The notes beneath the pieces are model-generated. The model was not told the DNA's origin. It did no database searches and saw only the letters and a program-made list of their open reading frames with translations. The translations under genes were made by a program, and so were the position numbers. A stretch of DNA of 36,639 nucleotides, from assembly GCA_016219235.1 (NCBI GenBank), contig JACRBO010000824.1, positions 1 to 36,639 on the forward strand. Direction: 5' to 3'. Source of the DNA: Chloroflexota bacterium. Lineage in GTDB: Bacteria; Chloroflexota; Anaerolineae; Fen-1058. This document shows positions 30,003-36,639 of this stretch, piece by piece. How positions within the stretch are numbered: the first letter of the stretch is position 1; each line of letters starts with the position of its first letter.

Positions 30003-30587
30003 TTACGGTAAAAAGGCAAACGACTGGACCAGGCTGTCAAACGCCTGCGCGTAACGTCCCGCGGCCGGGCCGGTGTAATACAGCGCGTAGGCGCGCGGGC
30101 CGTTCACGGTCATGATCACGCGCTGCTGGCGCGGCGGCGTCTCGGTCGTAATCAACGCCGTCGTCTCACGCGCCTCAAAGCCGCCGGCCACCTTCAGCGG
30201 TGTGGGCGGCGCAAACACGACGTTGGCTTCATTGGCCTGCAAATCCTGGAGCTGGCGCGCCACATAGGCATCCAACGCTTCGGTGACGGTCAAGGTCTGG
30301 GCATAGACGATGATCAACGACTTGGAACCGGGATTGGGCACAAAGGCGACTGCGTGGAGATTGGTCGGGTTGTCGCCGATGAGTTCGCGCGGATCCGTCA
30401 GCGCCTGCCATTTGGACGGATAACTCACGCGGAAGCCCAGCGGCTCGCTACGCCACTCGATCGGCTGGCCGTCGTCGGGATCAGCTTCTTGCACCAGGCT
30501 GCCGCGCGTCAGCAGCGGCACGCCGACCAACAGCAACACCGCGACCAGTAAAACAATCGCGAAGAACGGAGATTTTAGATTACGCAC
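30003..30587 (-). CDS. Membrane-anchored PsbP/DcrB-like protein
   Basis: The 194-residue protein has one N-terminal hydrophobic helix (SPFFAIVLLVAVLLLVGVPLL, about 6-26) without a lipobox Cys, so it is a membrane-anchored exported protein. The rest has the LGFRVSYPSKWQALTDP motif followed by alternating strands and the final YAQAFDSLVQSFAFL helix, which is the pattern of PsbP/DcrB-like domains (DUF1795 and relatives). Such proteins are often small periplasmic or surface proteins of unknown function. It sits between the SDR operon and the kinase-like gene on the same strand. If the kinase-like protein binds an external partner, this is one possible candidate by position only. Confidence 0.7.
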   Translation of the reverse strand: MRNLKSPFFAIVLLVAVLLLVGVPLLTRGSLVQEADPDDGQPIEWRSEPLGFRVSYPSKWQALTDPRELIGDNPTNLHAVAFVPNPGSKSLIIVYAQTLTVTEALDAYVARQLQDLQANEANVVFAPPTPLKVAGGFEARETTALITTETPPRQQRVIMTVNGPRAYALYYTGPAAGRYAQAFDSLVQSFAFLP

Positions 30588-30602
30588 AACACTCCTGGCG
30601 GG

Positions 30603-30683
30603 ACGAGTAACGAGTGATGAGTGAACAGCCTGGGTTGACGAGTCCTTCGTTTTTCATTCGTCATTTGGAATTTGTCATTGTTA
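30603..30683. repeat. Heptamer-type tract after the FabG-like gene
   Basis: Minus-strand units following the stop TAA (30681-30683): TAACAAT, GACAAAT, TCCAAAT, GACGAAT, then a spacer and GAGTGA/GAGTAAC units near 30605-30623. It fills the gap to the start of the PsbP-like gene at 30587. Confidence 0.6.
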
Positions 30684-31433
30684 CAGCATTACTTTGCCGC
30701 CATCGACGTTGATGGCTTGCCCGGTGATGTAGCGCGCCGCATCGGAGCACAAGAACAGCACCAGGCCGGTTACATCGTCCGGCTCGCCCAATCGCCCCAG
30801 CGGAATATCTTCCAGCCACTTCTGCAGTTGCGCGGCATTGTCGCGCAGGTGAGCCGTCATCTCAGTGACAATGACGCCGGGGCACACGGCATTGACGCGA
30901 ATCTGATGCGCGGCAAATTCGCGCGCGCACTCTTTCGTGAAGCCGATCAGCCCGGTCTTGCTCGCCACGTAAGCCGATCGATCGCGCAGGCCCGCTGCCC
31001 GCCCCGCGATCGACGCGATGTTGACGATGACACCGCCGCCCTGCTTGATCATCATGCGGCCCGCGCTTTGCGAACAGATGAAGGCGCCTTTCAAATTCAC
31101 ATCGATGGTGCGATCCCAGTCCCATTCGTCCAGCTGCACGATCGGTTTGTGCGGCTCGACGCCCGCGTTGTTGATCAGCACATCGACGCGCCCCCAGCGG
31201 TCTTCCAGATCGATCAACATCGCCTGCACGGCCATTTTATTGGACACATCCGCGTGGAAGGCCGCCGCTTCGCCGTCGAGCGCTTTGATGTCGTTGGTGG
31301 TTGCCTCGCACGAATCGGGATTGATGTCGTTGACGGCGACCTTCGCGCCCTCGCGCGCAAACGCCAGCGCAATCGCTTTGCCGATGCCGCGCCCCGCGCC
31401 GGTGACGAGGACGACTTTGTCTTTGAAGATCAA
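30681..31433 (-). CDS. FabG-like short-chain dehydrogenase/reductase
   Basis: A 250-residue classical SDR: TGAGRGIG (11-18), NNAG (88-91), catalytic Ser141, Tyr155 and Lys159 (SAYVASK), and PGVI-TEM after the Tyr helix. It fits 3-oxoacyl-ACP/CoA reductase or 3-hydroxyacyl-CoA dehydrogenase activity. The TTG at 31433 is chosen because GGAGG lies 9 bases upstream and because TTGA overlaps the preceding gene's TGA by four bases, a translational-coupling overlap; the frame is open to 31460. It is the last gene of the EthD/ring-hydrolase-like/SDR operon, so a role in acyl-CoA or aromatic-acid degradation is more likely than lipid synthesis (inference from context). Confidence 0.9.
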   Translation of the reverse strand: MIFKDKVVLVTGAGRGIGKAIALAFAREGAKVAVNDINPDSCEATTNDIKALDGEAAAFHADVSNKMAVQAMLIDLEDRWGRVDVLINNAGVEPHKPIVQLDEWDWDRTIDVNLKGAFICSQSAGRMMIKQGGGVIVNIASIAGRAAGLRDRSAYVASKTGLIGFTKECAREFAAHQIRVNAVCPGVIVTEMTAHLRDNAAQLQKWLEDIPLGRLGEPDDVTGLVLFLCSDAARYITGQAINVDGGKVML

Positions 31434-32392
31434 GATAACCTGCCTCCGCACTTGCCGCAAAATTCAAACTGCGCGGGCAGATGCTGCGCCCCACACTGCG
31501 GACACGATTTCAGCGGCGCGCCGTGCGGATACTCCGGCGATTGATCCTGTTCGGCCCGATCGTGCAGCGCGGCGTAATCGGGCGTGCGTTTGTCCGCAAA
31601 GGCTTGCACACCTTCCAGCACTTCAGTCGACGTGTTGTGGATCGCCAGCCAGTCGCGCGCGTGACCGATCGTCTGATGCCAGGCAAAATCCTTCCAGAAA
31701 TTCAGCTGCTGGCGCGTATAGCGCATGATCTCCGGGAACTTGGCGATCAATTTCTGCGCCATCGTCGCCACCGCTTCGTCGAGTTGGGCGCGCGGCACGG
31801 CCTGATTGATCAGTCCCCACTCCGCGGCTTTGGCGGCGGGAATCGGCTCATTGAGCATCAGGATTTCACGCGCGCGCCGCTCACCCACGACCAGCGGCAA
31901 CCATTGCGTCGCGCCGGCCGCCGCCACCGAGCCGTGACTCGCGCCGACTTGCCGAATGTAAATGTCGTCGGCCGCAATCGCCAGATCGCACGATAGATTG
32001 AATTCATTGCCGCCGCCGACGACGATGCCGTTCAAGCGCGCGATAGTGGGCTTGCCGATGTTGCGCAGCTGCTCATGCGCCTCGATGAATGCGCCCATCC
32101 ATTTGTAATGGTCGCGGGGCCGCTCCACAAATTGCCGCTGCTCGCGCATGTCCGCGCCGGTGCAAAAAGCGCGCTCGCCCGCGCCGGTCAGCACGACGAC
32201 GGCCACCGCATCGTCAAAGGCCGCATCGTGAAAAGCCGTCGCCAATTCCACCAGCATCGGATAGTTGACGCAGTTCAACACTTCGGGCCGGTTGAACGTC
32301 ACCGTCGCCACGCGATCGGCTTTGCGATAGAGGATGTGCTGAAAGCCAAAACTTTCAGCAGAACGACCCGCATATGGTCGCAATTCACTCAT
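31430..32392 (-). CDS. Oah/BamA-like acyl-CoA hydratase with C-terminal zinc ribbon
   Basis: A 320-residue crotonase-superfamily protein. Residues 145-270 contain the distinctive block of 6-oxocyclohex-1-ene-1-carbonyl-CoA hydratases: QVGASHGSVAAAGATQWLPL, VGERRAREILML, then RYTRQQLNFWKDFAWHQTIGHARDWL. These ring-cleaving enzymes act late in anaerobic benzoyl-CoA degradation. The oxyanion-hole segment is GAGERAFCTGADM (70-82). After ~275 a rubredoxin-like zinc ribbon is appended (C297-x2-C300, C312-x2-C315), which the crotonase core does not need. ATG 32392 is used; GTG 32395 is directly before it, and both lie in the last heptamer of a repeat tract. The ring-hydrolase assignment is by motif memory, and a related naphthoyl-CoA or enoyl-CoA function is possible. 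Confidence 0.75.
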   Translation of the reverse strand: MSELRPYAGRSAESFGFQHILYRKADRVATVTFNRPEVLNCVNYPMLVELATAFHDAAFDDAVAVVVLTGAGERAFCTGADMREQRQFVERPRDHYKWMGAFIEAHEQLRNIGKPTIARLNGIVVGGGNEFNLSCDLAIAADDIYIRQVGASHGSVAAAGATQWLPLVVGERRAREILMLNEPIPAAKAAEWGLINQAVPRAQLDEAVATMAQKLIAKFPEIMRYTRQQLNFWKDFAWHQTIGHARDWLAIHNTSTEVLEGVQAFADKRTPDYAALHDRAEQDQSPEYPHGAPLKSCPQCGAQHLPAQFEFCGKCGGRLS

Positions 32393-32415
32393 CACTCATC
32401 ACTCGTTACTCATTA
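32390..32415. repeat. Heptamer tract linking stop and start codons
   Basis: On the minus strand TAATGAG, TAACGAG, TGATGAG, TGATG. The EthD gene's stop TAA is the first unit's first codon and the next gene's ATG is in the last unit, so the repeat is the whole intergenic sequence. Confidence 0.75.
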
Positions 32416-32739
32416 CTCGTTGTGGACACACACTTCATCTTCGTAAGATTCCGCCAGCATCAACGTGATCAGCCCGCCCGCGAACGACATCAAGTCTTTC
32501 GCCGCGGCCCTATTCTCTTCGGACTTCATCGCGGCTTCATACGCGGCCATATTGTCAAAGTACATCTCATACATCATGTAGTACGGCGCGGCCCCGTCGG
32601 GCGCGGCCAGCATGCGGGTCCATTCGGTCTTGCGCAGACCGGGAATCTTCTCCACCAGTCGAATGTGGACGTTGGCGTAATGCTCTTCAAAGGCATCCAC
32701 ATCGGCCGGTTTCTTGTAAAGCGCAATCAACTTGATCAC
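32413..32739 (-). CDS. EthD-domain protein
   Basis: The 108-residue protein has the EthD/dimeric alpha-beta-barrel pattern: IKLIALYKKPADVDAFEEHYANVHIRLVEKIPGLRKTEWTR, then YYMMYEMYFDNMAAYEAAMKSEENRAAAKDLMSFAGGLITLMLAE. The H-Y-x-x-x-H and P-G-L motifs are typical. EthD proteins accompany ether- or aromatic-degrading enzymes and some related members have decarboxylase or isomerase activity, so its role in the operon is a supporting or catalytic step that cannot be fixed. The GTG at 32739 is chosen because GGGAGA lies upstream, giving MIKLIALYKK. It is the first gene of the EthD/ring-hydrolase-like/SDR operon. Confidence 0.85.
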   Translation of the reverse strand: MIKLIALYKKPADVDAFEEHYANVHIRLVEKIPGLRKTEWTRMLAAPDGAAPYYMMYEMYFDNMAAYEAAMKSEENRAAAKDLMSFAGGLITLMLAESYEDEVCVHNE

Positions 32740-32781
32740 ACTACATCTCCCAGTCAAGCTGCTTTCATTATATCATCCGCC

Positions 32782-34086
32782 TCAAGCCCTGCGACGTGCC
32801 CGGAGCAGCCAGGTCAGCGCGATCAGCGCCACCGCGATCATTTGCAGACCACAGACCGCCAGCAGCACCTCGCCCGGCGCGTTGTCCAGCGAAGCGAAGA
32901 GCGGCTTCTCCGTCGGGCCGGCACGCGGCGCGGGCGGCGTCAGACGCGAGGCTGAGACACTCGTCGGAAAGACCAGGGCAATAGCCGTAACGACCGGCTT
33001 GGGCGTAAGCGCAGCCGGCGCGGGCGCAGTTGTCGACGGCGTCACCAGCCCGCCGCTCGTCGAGGTTGGCCTGGGCAAAAATGGCGTAACCGTTGGCTGA
33101 GGGGTGATGCTCGGCGTCGCCGTGGGCGTGGCGCTGGAGGTGGCCGTCGCGCTGGGGGTCGAAGTTACGGGCGTGCTGGATGTGCGCGGCGTGGCGGTTG
33201 TCGTGGGCGACGCGGTCGCCGGCGACCGTGTCGCCGTTTGAGTTGTGCGCGGCGTGCCGGGGATGCCCGGCGGTGAGGTCACCGTCGGTGTCGGCGTGGG
33301 CGTATCCGTCGTCGCGGGCAGATCAAACACCGTGATGGTGCGTGATGATTTAGTGCCGCGCCCCAAGTCATCACGATACTCGACAGTGATCGTGCGCGTA
33401 CCCGTGCCCGACAAGCGAAATGGAACTGACTGTGCCCAGAACTGCCAACCAGCATTGCTCGTGTCAGTGCCTTCGGCGATACGCACTTCGGTCGCTTGCC
33501 CCATGATGGCCACGCCTTCGCCCGTGGTGATGTCATTCTCATTGGTGAGCAACAGTGTCACATTCGGCGGATCACCGGTGACGAAGAACGGCAGGGTGTT
33601 GGGCTGCGATCCAAAATCGATCACGAAGAACGTGCCCTTGTCGCTGGTCGTGGCCGCCACACCGACTTCACGGAAACGCGGGCTTAGCAAGTTCGTGCGA
33701 TGCACTTGCGAACCCGTCCAAAAAGTCCACGCGTCATCAAGCGTGGCCGTTTGACCGCCGTAAATGTTCTCGCCCCAAACGCCAAAGGTGCGCCAGTAAC
33801 CAAAGCCAGACGCCCGGATGCGGCTGTCCGTCGTCGAACCGTCACTGCCCGTATGATTGACATTGCCCGTCAGCGCCATATCGTTCGCCAGCCGTGTCGC
33901 CGCCGTAGTCAGTTGACCGTTGACGGCCAGCGGCAGCAGCCCGCTCTGCACGCGCAGCGCATTGATACGCGCCAGCAAAACCGCCGACGAATCAGCCTGC
34001 GCATGGGCTGGCTGAGCCACGGCTGCAATCAAGCAAGCGATCAGACACGCGAGGCAACTCACAAAACGCAATGGACGAACAGACAT
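32782..34086 (-). CDS. Exported CAP/SCP-domain protein with C-terminal anchor
   Basis: A 434-residue protein. Signal peptide 1-29 (cleavage near AHA). A CAP (SCP/YkwD-type) domain covers ~35-160 with the usual ligands His78 in NVNHTGSDGS, Glu106 in GENIYGG and His129 in VHRTNLLSP. A beta-sandwich segment (~165-255) follows, then a long Thr/Pro/Ser-rich linker (~258-390), typical of cell-wall spanning regions. A final transmembrane helix (LLAVCGLQMIAVALIALTWLL) ends in a basic tail, giving a sortase-independent membrane anchor. Bacterial CAP proteins are secreted and may bind lipids or act as proteases; the function here is unknown. It is a single gene, convergent or separate from neighbours, with no unusual start. 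Confidence 0.9.
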   Translation of the reverse strand: MSVRPLRFVSCLACLIACLIAAVAQPAHAQADSSAVLLARINALRVQSGLLPLAVNGQLTTAATRLANDMALTGNVNHTGSDGSTTDSRIRASGFGYWRTFGVWGENIYGGQTATLDDAWTFWTGSQVHRTNLLSPRFREVGVAATTSDKGTFFVIDFGSQPNTLPFFVTGDPPNVTLLLTNENDITTGEGVAIMGQATEVRIAEGTDTSNAGWQFWAQSVPFRLSGTGTRTITVEYRDDLGRGTKSSRTITVFDLPATTDTPTPTPTVTSPPGIPGTPRTTQTATRSPATASPTTTATPRTSSTPVTSTPSATATSSATPTATPSITPQPTVTPFLPRPTSTSGGLVTPSTTAPAPAALTPKPVVTAIALVFPTSVSASRLTPPAPRAGPTEKPLFASLDNAPGEVLLAVCGLQMIAVALIALTWLLRARRRA

Positions 34087-34124
34087 GGGGCGAATTGTAA
34101 CACGAGACAGGCACGGCCAGCCGA

Positions 34125-35096
34125 TCAGTCAGCGGCCCGATCGGTTTGCTCAGCCTGATCGGCCAGTTGGAGCTTCACGAATACCAGCGGCGCCAACCAT
34201 ACCGCCCACAGCGCCATCAGCGTGTACCGCACAAAGCGAAAGATCATGGCCGGGATCAGCGGCTCACTGGGAAAGATCGCGCCCAACCCGAAGCGGATCA
34301 CCAACACGCCGAACGCGCCGAGGGCTAATCGGGCAATGCGCTTGCCCCAGCGGCCCTTCACCTCAAAGCCCGACGTGCGCTGAATCAACATCAGGCCCAG
34401 GCTGGCGCCGAAGAACAGGCCCAGATCGGACACCGGCAGATTGGCATTGTGCGGATCGATCGGGCCGGCCTGCACCGGCCACTCCACGGGATCGATCACG
34501 CCGTCGAGCGTTGCGCGAACGCCGATCAACACCGCGATCAAAATCAGACTAGAAGATACGAGCGCGGTGATCTGAACCCCGATCGACTTCGGCGCGATCC
34601 AACGCGTGACACGCGGTTCGAGTTGAGTGAACGCGATCAAGACGATCGCGCCCGTGAACCAGCCGCCCAGGATATCAATAGAAAAGTGGACGCCCAGATA
34701 CACGCGCGACACAGCCACACCCAGCACCAGCCCCGCCGCCACCGCCCACAGCCAGCGTTTTTTCAGTGACGCCGCCACATAGCCATAAGCGGTCAGCGAC
34801 GATTGCGCGTGCCCGGATGGCAAGCCGTAACTGATCTCTGTGCTCAGCGCCCTCACATTTGGATCGATCCAGTACGGGCGCGGCAGATGAAACGCCCATT
34901 TGAGCAGGCCGTTGCTAAAGTCCGACAGCGACAGCAACAACAGCAGGCGCGCGCCCAGGCCGCGATCGAGACACCAGTAAAACAGGCCGATGACGACGAT
35001 GAAGATTTCTTCCTGACCGAACAACGAGATCAAGCGCATCAGGCCATCGAGTGCGGGGCTGAGCTGTTGCAGAGCCAGATTCAAGCCGGTATCCAT
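34125..35096 (-). CDS. Phosphatase, PAP2 family, integral membrane
   Basis: A 323-residue membrane protein with the three PAP2 motifs: K66-x6-R73-P74 (KWAFHLPRP), PSGH (93-96) and SR-x5-H-x3-D (Ser130-Arg131, His137, Asp141 in SRVYLGVHFSID). About six to eight hydrophobic helices are seen, with the phosphatase core in the N-terminal half and four further helices after residue 150. Family members dephosphorylate lipid phosphates such as undecaprenyl pyrophosphate or phosphatidic acid. The extra C-terminal helices resemble LssY-type fusions but no second enzyme is recognised. It is followed by no clear terminator. The zinc-ribbon gene upstream on the same strand ends at a terminator 12 bases before its neighbourhood, so the two are probably separate units. 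Confidence 0.9.
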   Translation of the reverse strand: MDTGLNLALQQLSPALDGLMRLISLFGQEEIFIVVIGLFYWCLDRGLGARLLLLLSLSDFSNGLLKWAFHLPRPYWIDPNVRALSTEISYGLPSGHAQSSLTAYGYVAASLKKRWLWAVAAGLVLGVAVSRVYLGVHFSIDILGGWFTGAIVLIAFTQLEPRVTRWIAPKSIGVQITALVSSSLILIAVLIGVRATLDGVIDPVEWPVQAGPIDPHNANLPVSDLGLFFGASLGLMLIQRTSGFEVKGRWGKRIARLALGAFGVLVIRFGLGAIFPSEPLIPAMIFRFVRYTLMALWAVWLAPLVFVKLQLADQAEQTDRAAD

Positions 35097-35110
35097 GAGC
35101 CATCCCCTTC

Positions 35111-35140
35111 AAAAAGTGAGACGCCCCGACGGAGCGTCTC
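35111..35140 (-). terminator. Terminator after the zinc-ribbon membrane-protein gene
   Basis: On the minus strand a 10-base stem (35131-35140 with 35118-35127, including one G-U pair) with a 3-base loop is followed by ACTTTTTG. It lies 13 bases after the stop codon at 35153 and just before the PAP2 gene. Confidence 0.85.
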
Positions 35141-35152
35141 TGAATGCAAGGA

Positions 35153-36364
35153 TTACATCAATATCGGCAGCGCCTCAAGTTGCAGCATCGCATAATCGTG
35201 ATACATCAAAATCTCACCGCTGCTATTACTGACTTCGGCCCGTGAAATCAGATAGACCACCACGCCAATGATAATCAACGCGATGACGACCGCAATAGCG
35301 ACCTTGATCGCGGAGATGGGCTTCTCGCCCTGCACCTTGCCCGTTAGCCCGTTGATCATGAACTGGAAGGTCTTGTTGTTATAGCGATACGACGCCACCC
35401 ACACCGGCAGCAGCACGTGTTTGTAGGTGAGTTGTGACAGGTCCGTGCTGACGCTGAGATTGCGATGCGTGTCGCCGGGCACCAACCCATCGCAGGCCGA
35501 GCGTTCGTTACCGTACAAGATATCGCGGCCCAGAGGCCATGCTTCAGCCAGCGGAATCTGATATGCTTCGGCGCTCCAACCCGCCAGAAAATCCGGCTTG
35601 TAGGTCAGCAGTTTCTGCGTGTCGTATGGATAAATCTTCTGGAGAATCTTCAAGTCGATGCTGCGCGTGGCATACACCAGCACGTCATCATAGTCGCCGG
35701 CGTGATGGCCGTGCGTCCAATACCAGCGCACCTTCTGCACCTGACGCTGCTCGCGCTCCTGCTTGCCGTCGCGCGTCACCGTCACCCATTCCGTCTCATA
35801 ATAGTAATCACCAGACTCGGCTCGCCAGTTGCTTTCCGCGTGCGCGTCAAACGTCCAGAACGGCAGATACACGCCGCGCAGTTTTTGGCCGCCGCCCAAC
35901 GCCTTCAGGTCGTTCGGATGAAACCAACCCTGTCCCAGCCAATCGCGGAACTTGCGATGCGCCGCCGCTTCGTCGACGGCAAACGGCACCACCGATTCCG
36001 GTTGGATCAATTTGGGATCGGGCTTCTGCTCGATGACCTGATTGGAGCCGCAGAACGGGCATTGCGTCGAGGTCACATTGGCCGGCACATTCACGGTTGC
36101 GCCGCAGCCTTTGCAGTTAACGGCCTTGACGTCCGTGCCGTAGCCGTGGGCCTTGCCCGAATCGTCTTGCAGCGTTTGCAGCAAATCGTGCTCTTTGACC
36201 GCATCGACGGTCGTGGGCACAGGCATGCTATGGCCGCAGAAGGGGCAATTCAGCATGCCGCTGGCTGCGTCGAAGTTCATCTTGCCGGCGCATTTGGGAC
36301 ACGGATAGGTCTGTGAAGCAGCGGCGACGGGTTCAGGTGGTGCAGCGGGTGGTTGAGTGCTCAT
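35153..36364 (-). CDS. Zinc-ribbon membrane protein (TFIIB-type ribbon family)
   Basis: A 403-residue protein. A disordered Pro/Ala-rich start is followed by two zinc ribbons: C22-x2-C25/C40-x2-C43 and C84-x2-C87/C102-x2-C105. Residues ~115-340 form an alpha/beta domain with the conserved-looking GQGWFHPNDLK, GVYLPFWTFDAHAESNWRAE and LLPVWVASYRYNNKTFQFMINGLTGKV segments. A single transmembrane helix (about 353-374) precedes a short exposed tail. This is the pattern of proteins annotated as 'TFIIB-type zinc ribbon-containing' or 'primosomal N'-like'; no helicase motifs are present, so those names are probably only from the ribbons. The ATG at 36364 is chosen because GGGAGA lies upstream; the frame is open to 36424. 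Function unknown. Confidence 0.75.
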   Translation of the reverse strand: MSTQPPAAPPEPVAAASQTYPCPKCAGKMNFDAASGMLNCPFCGHSMPVPTTVDAVKEHDLLQTLQDDSGKAHGYGTDVKAVNCKGCGATVNVPANVTSTQCPFCGSNQVIEQKPDPKLIQPESVVPFAVDEAAAHRKFRDWLGQGWFHPNDLKALGGGQKLRGVYLPFWTFDAHAESNWRAESGDYYYETEWVTVTRDGKQEREQRQVQKVRWYWTHGHHAGDYDDVLVYATRSIDLKILQKIYPYDTQKLLTYKPDFLAGWSAEAYQIPLAEAWPLGRDILYGNERSACDGLVPGDTHRNLSVSTDLSQLTYKHVLLPVWVASYRYNNKTFQFMINGLTGKVQGEKPISAIKVAIAVVIALIIIGVVVYLISRAEVSNSSGEILMYHDYAMLQLEALPILM

Positions 36365-36434
36365 CGTAGTCTCCCTGTACAACGAAGATGTCACAAGTAT
36401 AAATCGTGCGGGCTGAATTGCCAATTACGCGAAA

Positions 36435-36485
36435 GCATCCTGAGCGAAGTTCTGCACGCCTTCGCAGAACGGAGTCGAAGGATGC
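36435..36485. repeat. REP-like element, left copy
   Basis: GCATCCTGAGCGAAG, an inner hairpin (TTCTGC...GCAGAA), then AGTCGAAGGATGC. The outer bases pair partially. The reverse complement of this element occurs at 36521-36572, making an inverted pair. Confidence 0.7.
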
Positions 36486-36520
36486 GACTTGCGGAGACAA
36501 CTTGATTTGTGATTCAACCC

Positions 36521-36572
36521 GCGTCCTTCGACTACAGCCCGCAAAAGGCGCGCGGGCTTTCGCTCAGGATGC
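36521..36572. repeat. REP-like element, right copy (inverted)
   Basis: GCGTCCTTCGACT, an inner hairpin (GCCCGC...GCGGGC), then TCGCTCAGGATGC: the reverse complement of the outer parts of the left copy, with a different inner hairpin. The last 67 bases of the window (36573-36639) hold nothing that I can support. Confidence 0.7.
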
Positions 36573-36639
36573 TTGATTTGTTTTCGCAATGTACTGCTCA
36601 TGGCAATCGAAGTGTAGCCCCCAATCGCGCGCCCGTTTC

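Noticed and set aside
30672..31544. A 290-codon open frame on the plus strand
   Set aside because: It is antisense to the FabG-like and ring-hydrolase-like genes; those have catalytic motifs, this frame has none.

Overview
The window looks like a chromosomal segment of a heterotrophic member of the Chloroflexota, most likely Anaerolineae-like. This is inferred from several things: high GC, frequent TTG/GTG starts, multidomain secreted proteins built from FN3, DUF11, cohesin and dockerin modules, a secreted protein ending in a short FLPLV-type tail, a STAND/TPR regulator, a Ser/Thr kinase-like membrane protein, and many crotonase and 3-hydroxyacyl-CoA dehydrogenase genes. No rRNA, tRNA, CRISPR array, transposase or phage gene was found. 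This is mainly a housekeeping and catabolic region with a surface-protein island in the middle.

Layout. 1-4.2 kb: the end of a DinB-like gene, an XPB-N-terminal-like protein, then a minus-strand group with a MazF-type toxin/antitoxin pair, a catalytically degenerate 3-hydroxyacyl-CoA dehydrogenase homologue and a pyruvoyl-dependent arginine decarboxylase. 4.4-8.6 kb: a 1399-residue secreted amylopullulanase-like enzyme with a LacI-type palindrome just upstream. 8.9-11.6 kb: an intact 3-hydroxybutyryl-CoA dehydrogenase, then a compact crotonase/MazG-like/uracil-DNA glycosylase operon. 11.7-14.7 kb: a metallopeptidase-like 3' remnant and a 903-residue STAND regulator. 14.9-22 kb: small genes of DUF2442, DUF4160 and unknown families, then two large exported proteins, a seven-repeat putative propeller and a clostripain-like peptidase that carries both cohesin and dockerin modules. 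22-25.7 kb: a histidine-kinase remnant, an HNH protein, a PPOX-family protein, an FmdE-like protein and an extended SDR. 25.7-30.6 kb: an M3 oligopeptidase, an enoyl-CoA hydratase, a kinase-like protein lacking the catalytic Asp, and a PsbP-like membrane-anchored protein. 30.7-32.7 kb: an operon of an EthD-domain protein, a ring-hydrolase (Oah/BamA)-like crotonase with an added zinc ribbon, and a FabG-like SDR. 32.8-36.4 kb: a CAP-domain protein, a PAP2 phosphatase and a zinc-ribbon membrane protein. The window ends with a pair of inverted dispersed repeats.

Two sequence patterns cut across the gene list. First, the regions upstream of the 14.98 kb gene and of the 17.0 kb surface-protein gene share one promoter architecture: TTGAGAC, 14 bases, YTGAGACTCG, 17 bases, TATACTGA. 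This looks like a tandem-site activator promoter, and the STAND regulator next to the first copy is an obvious but untested candidate. Second, most intergenic gaps hold degenerate tandem repeats phased at 7 bases (sometimes 8). These begin exactly at stop codons and in places supply start codons or a -35 element. They resemble the heptanucleotide STRR repeats known from cyanobacteria.

Functionally, the acyl-CoA genes fit beta-oxidation or aromatic-acid catabolism. The amylopullulanase and exported proteins fit polymer degradation at the cell surface. All functions are read from sequence motifs only; no database search was possible.
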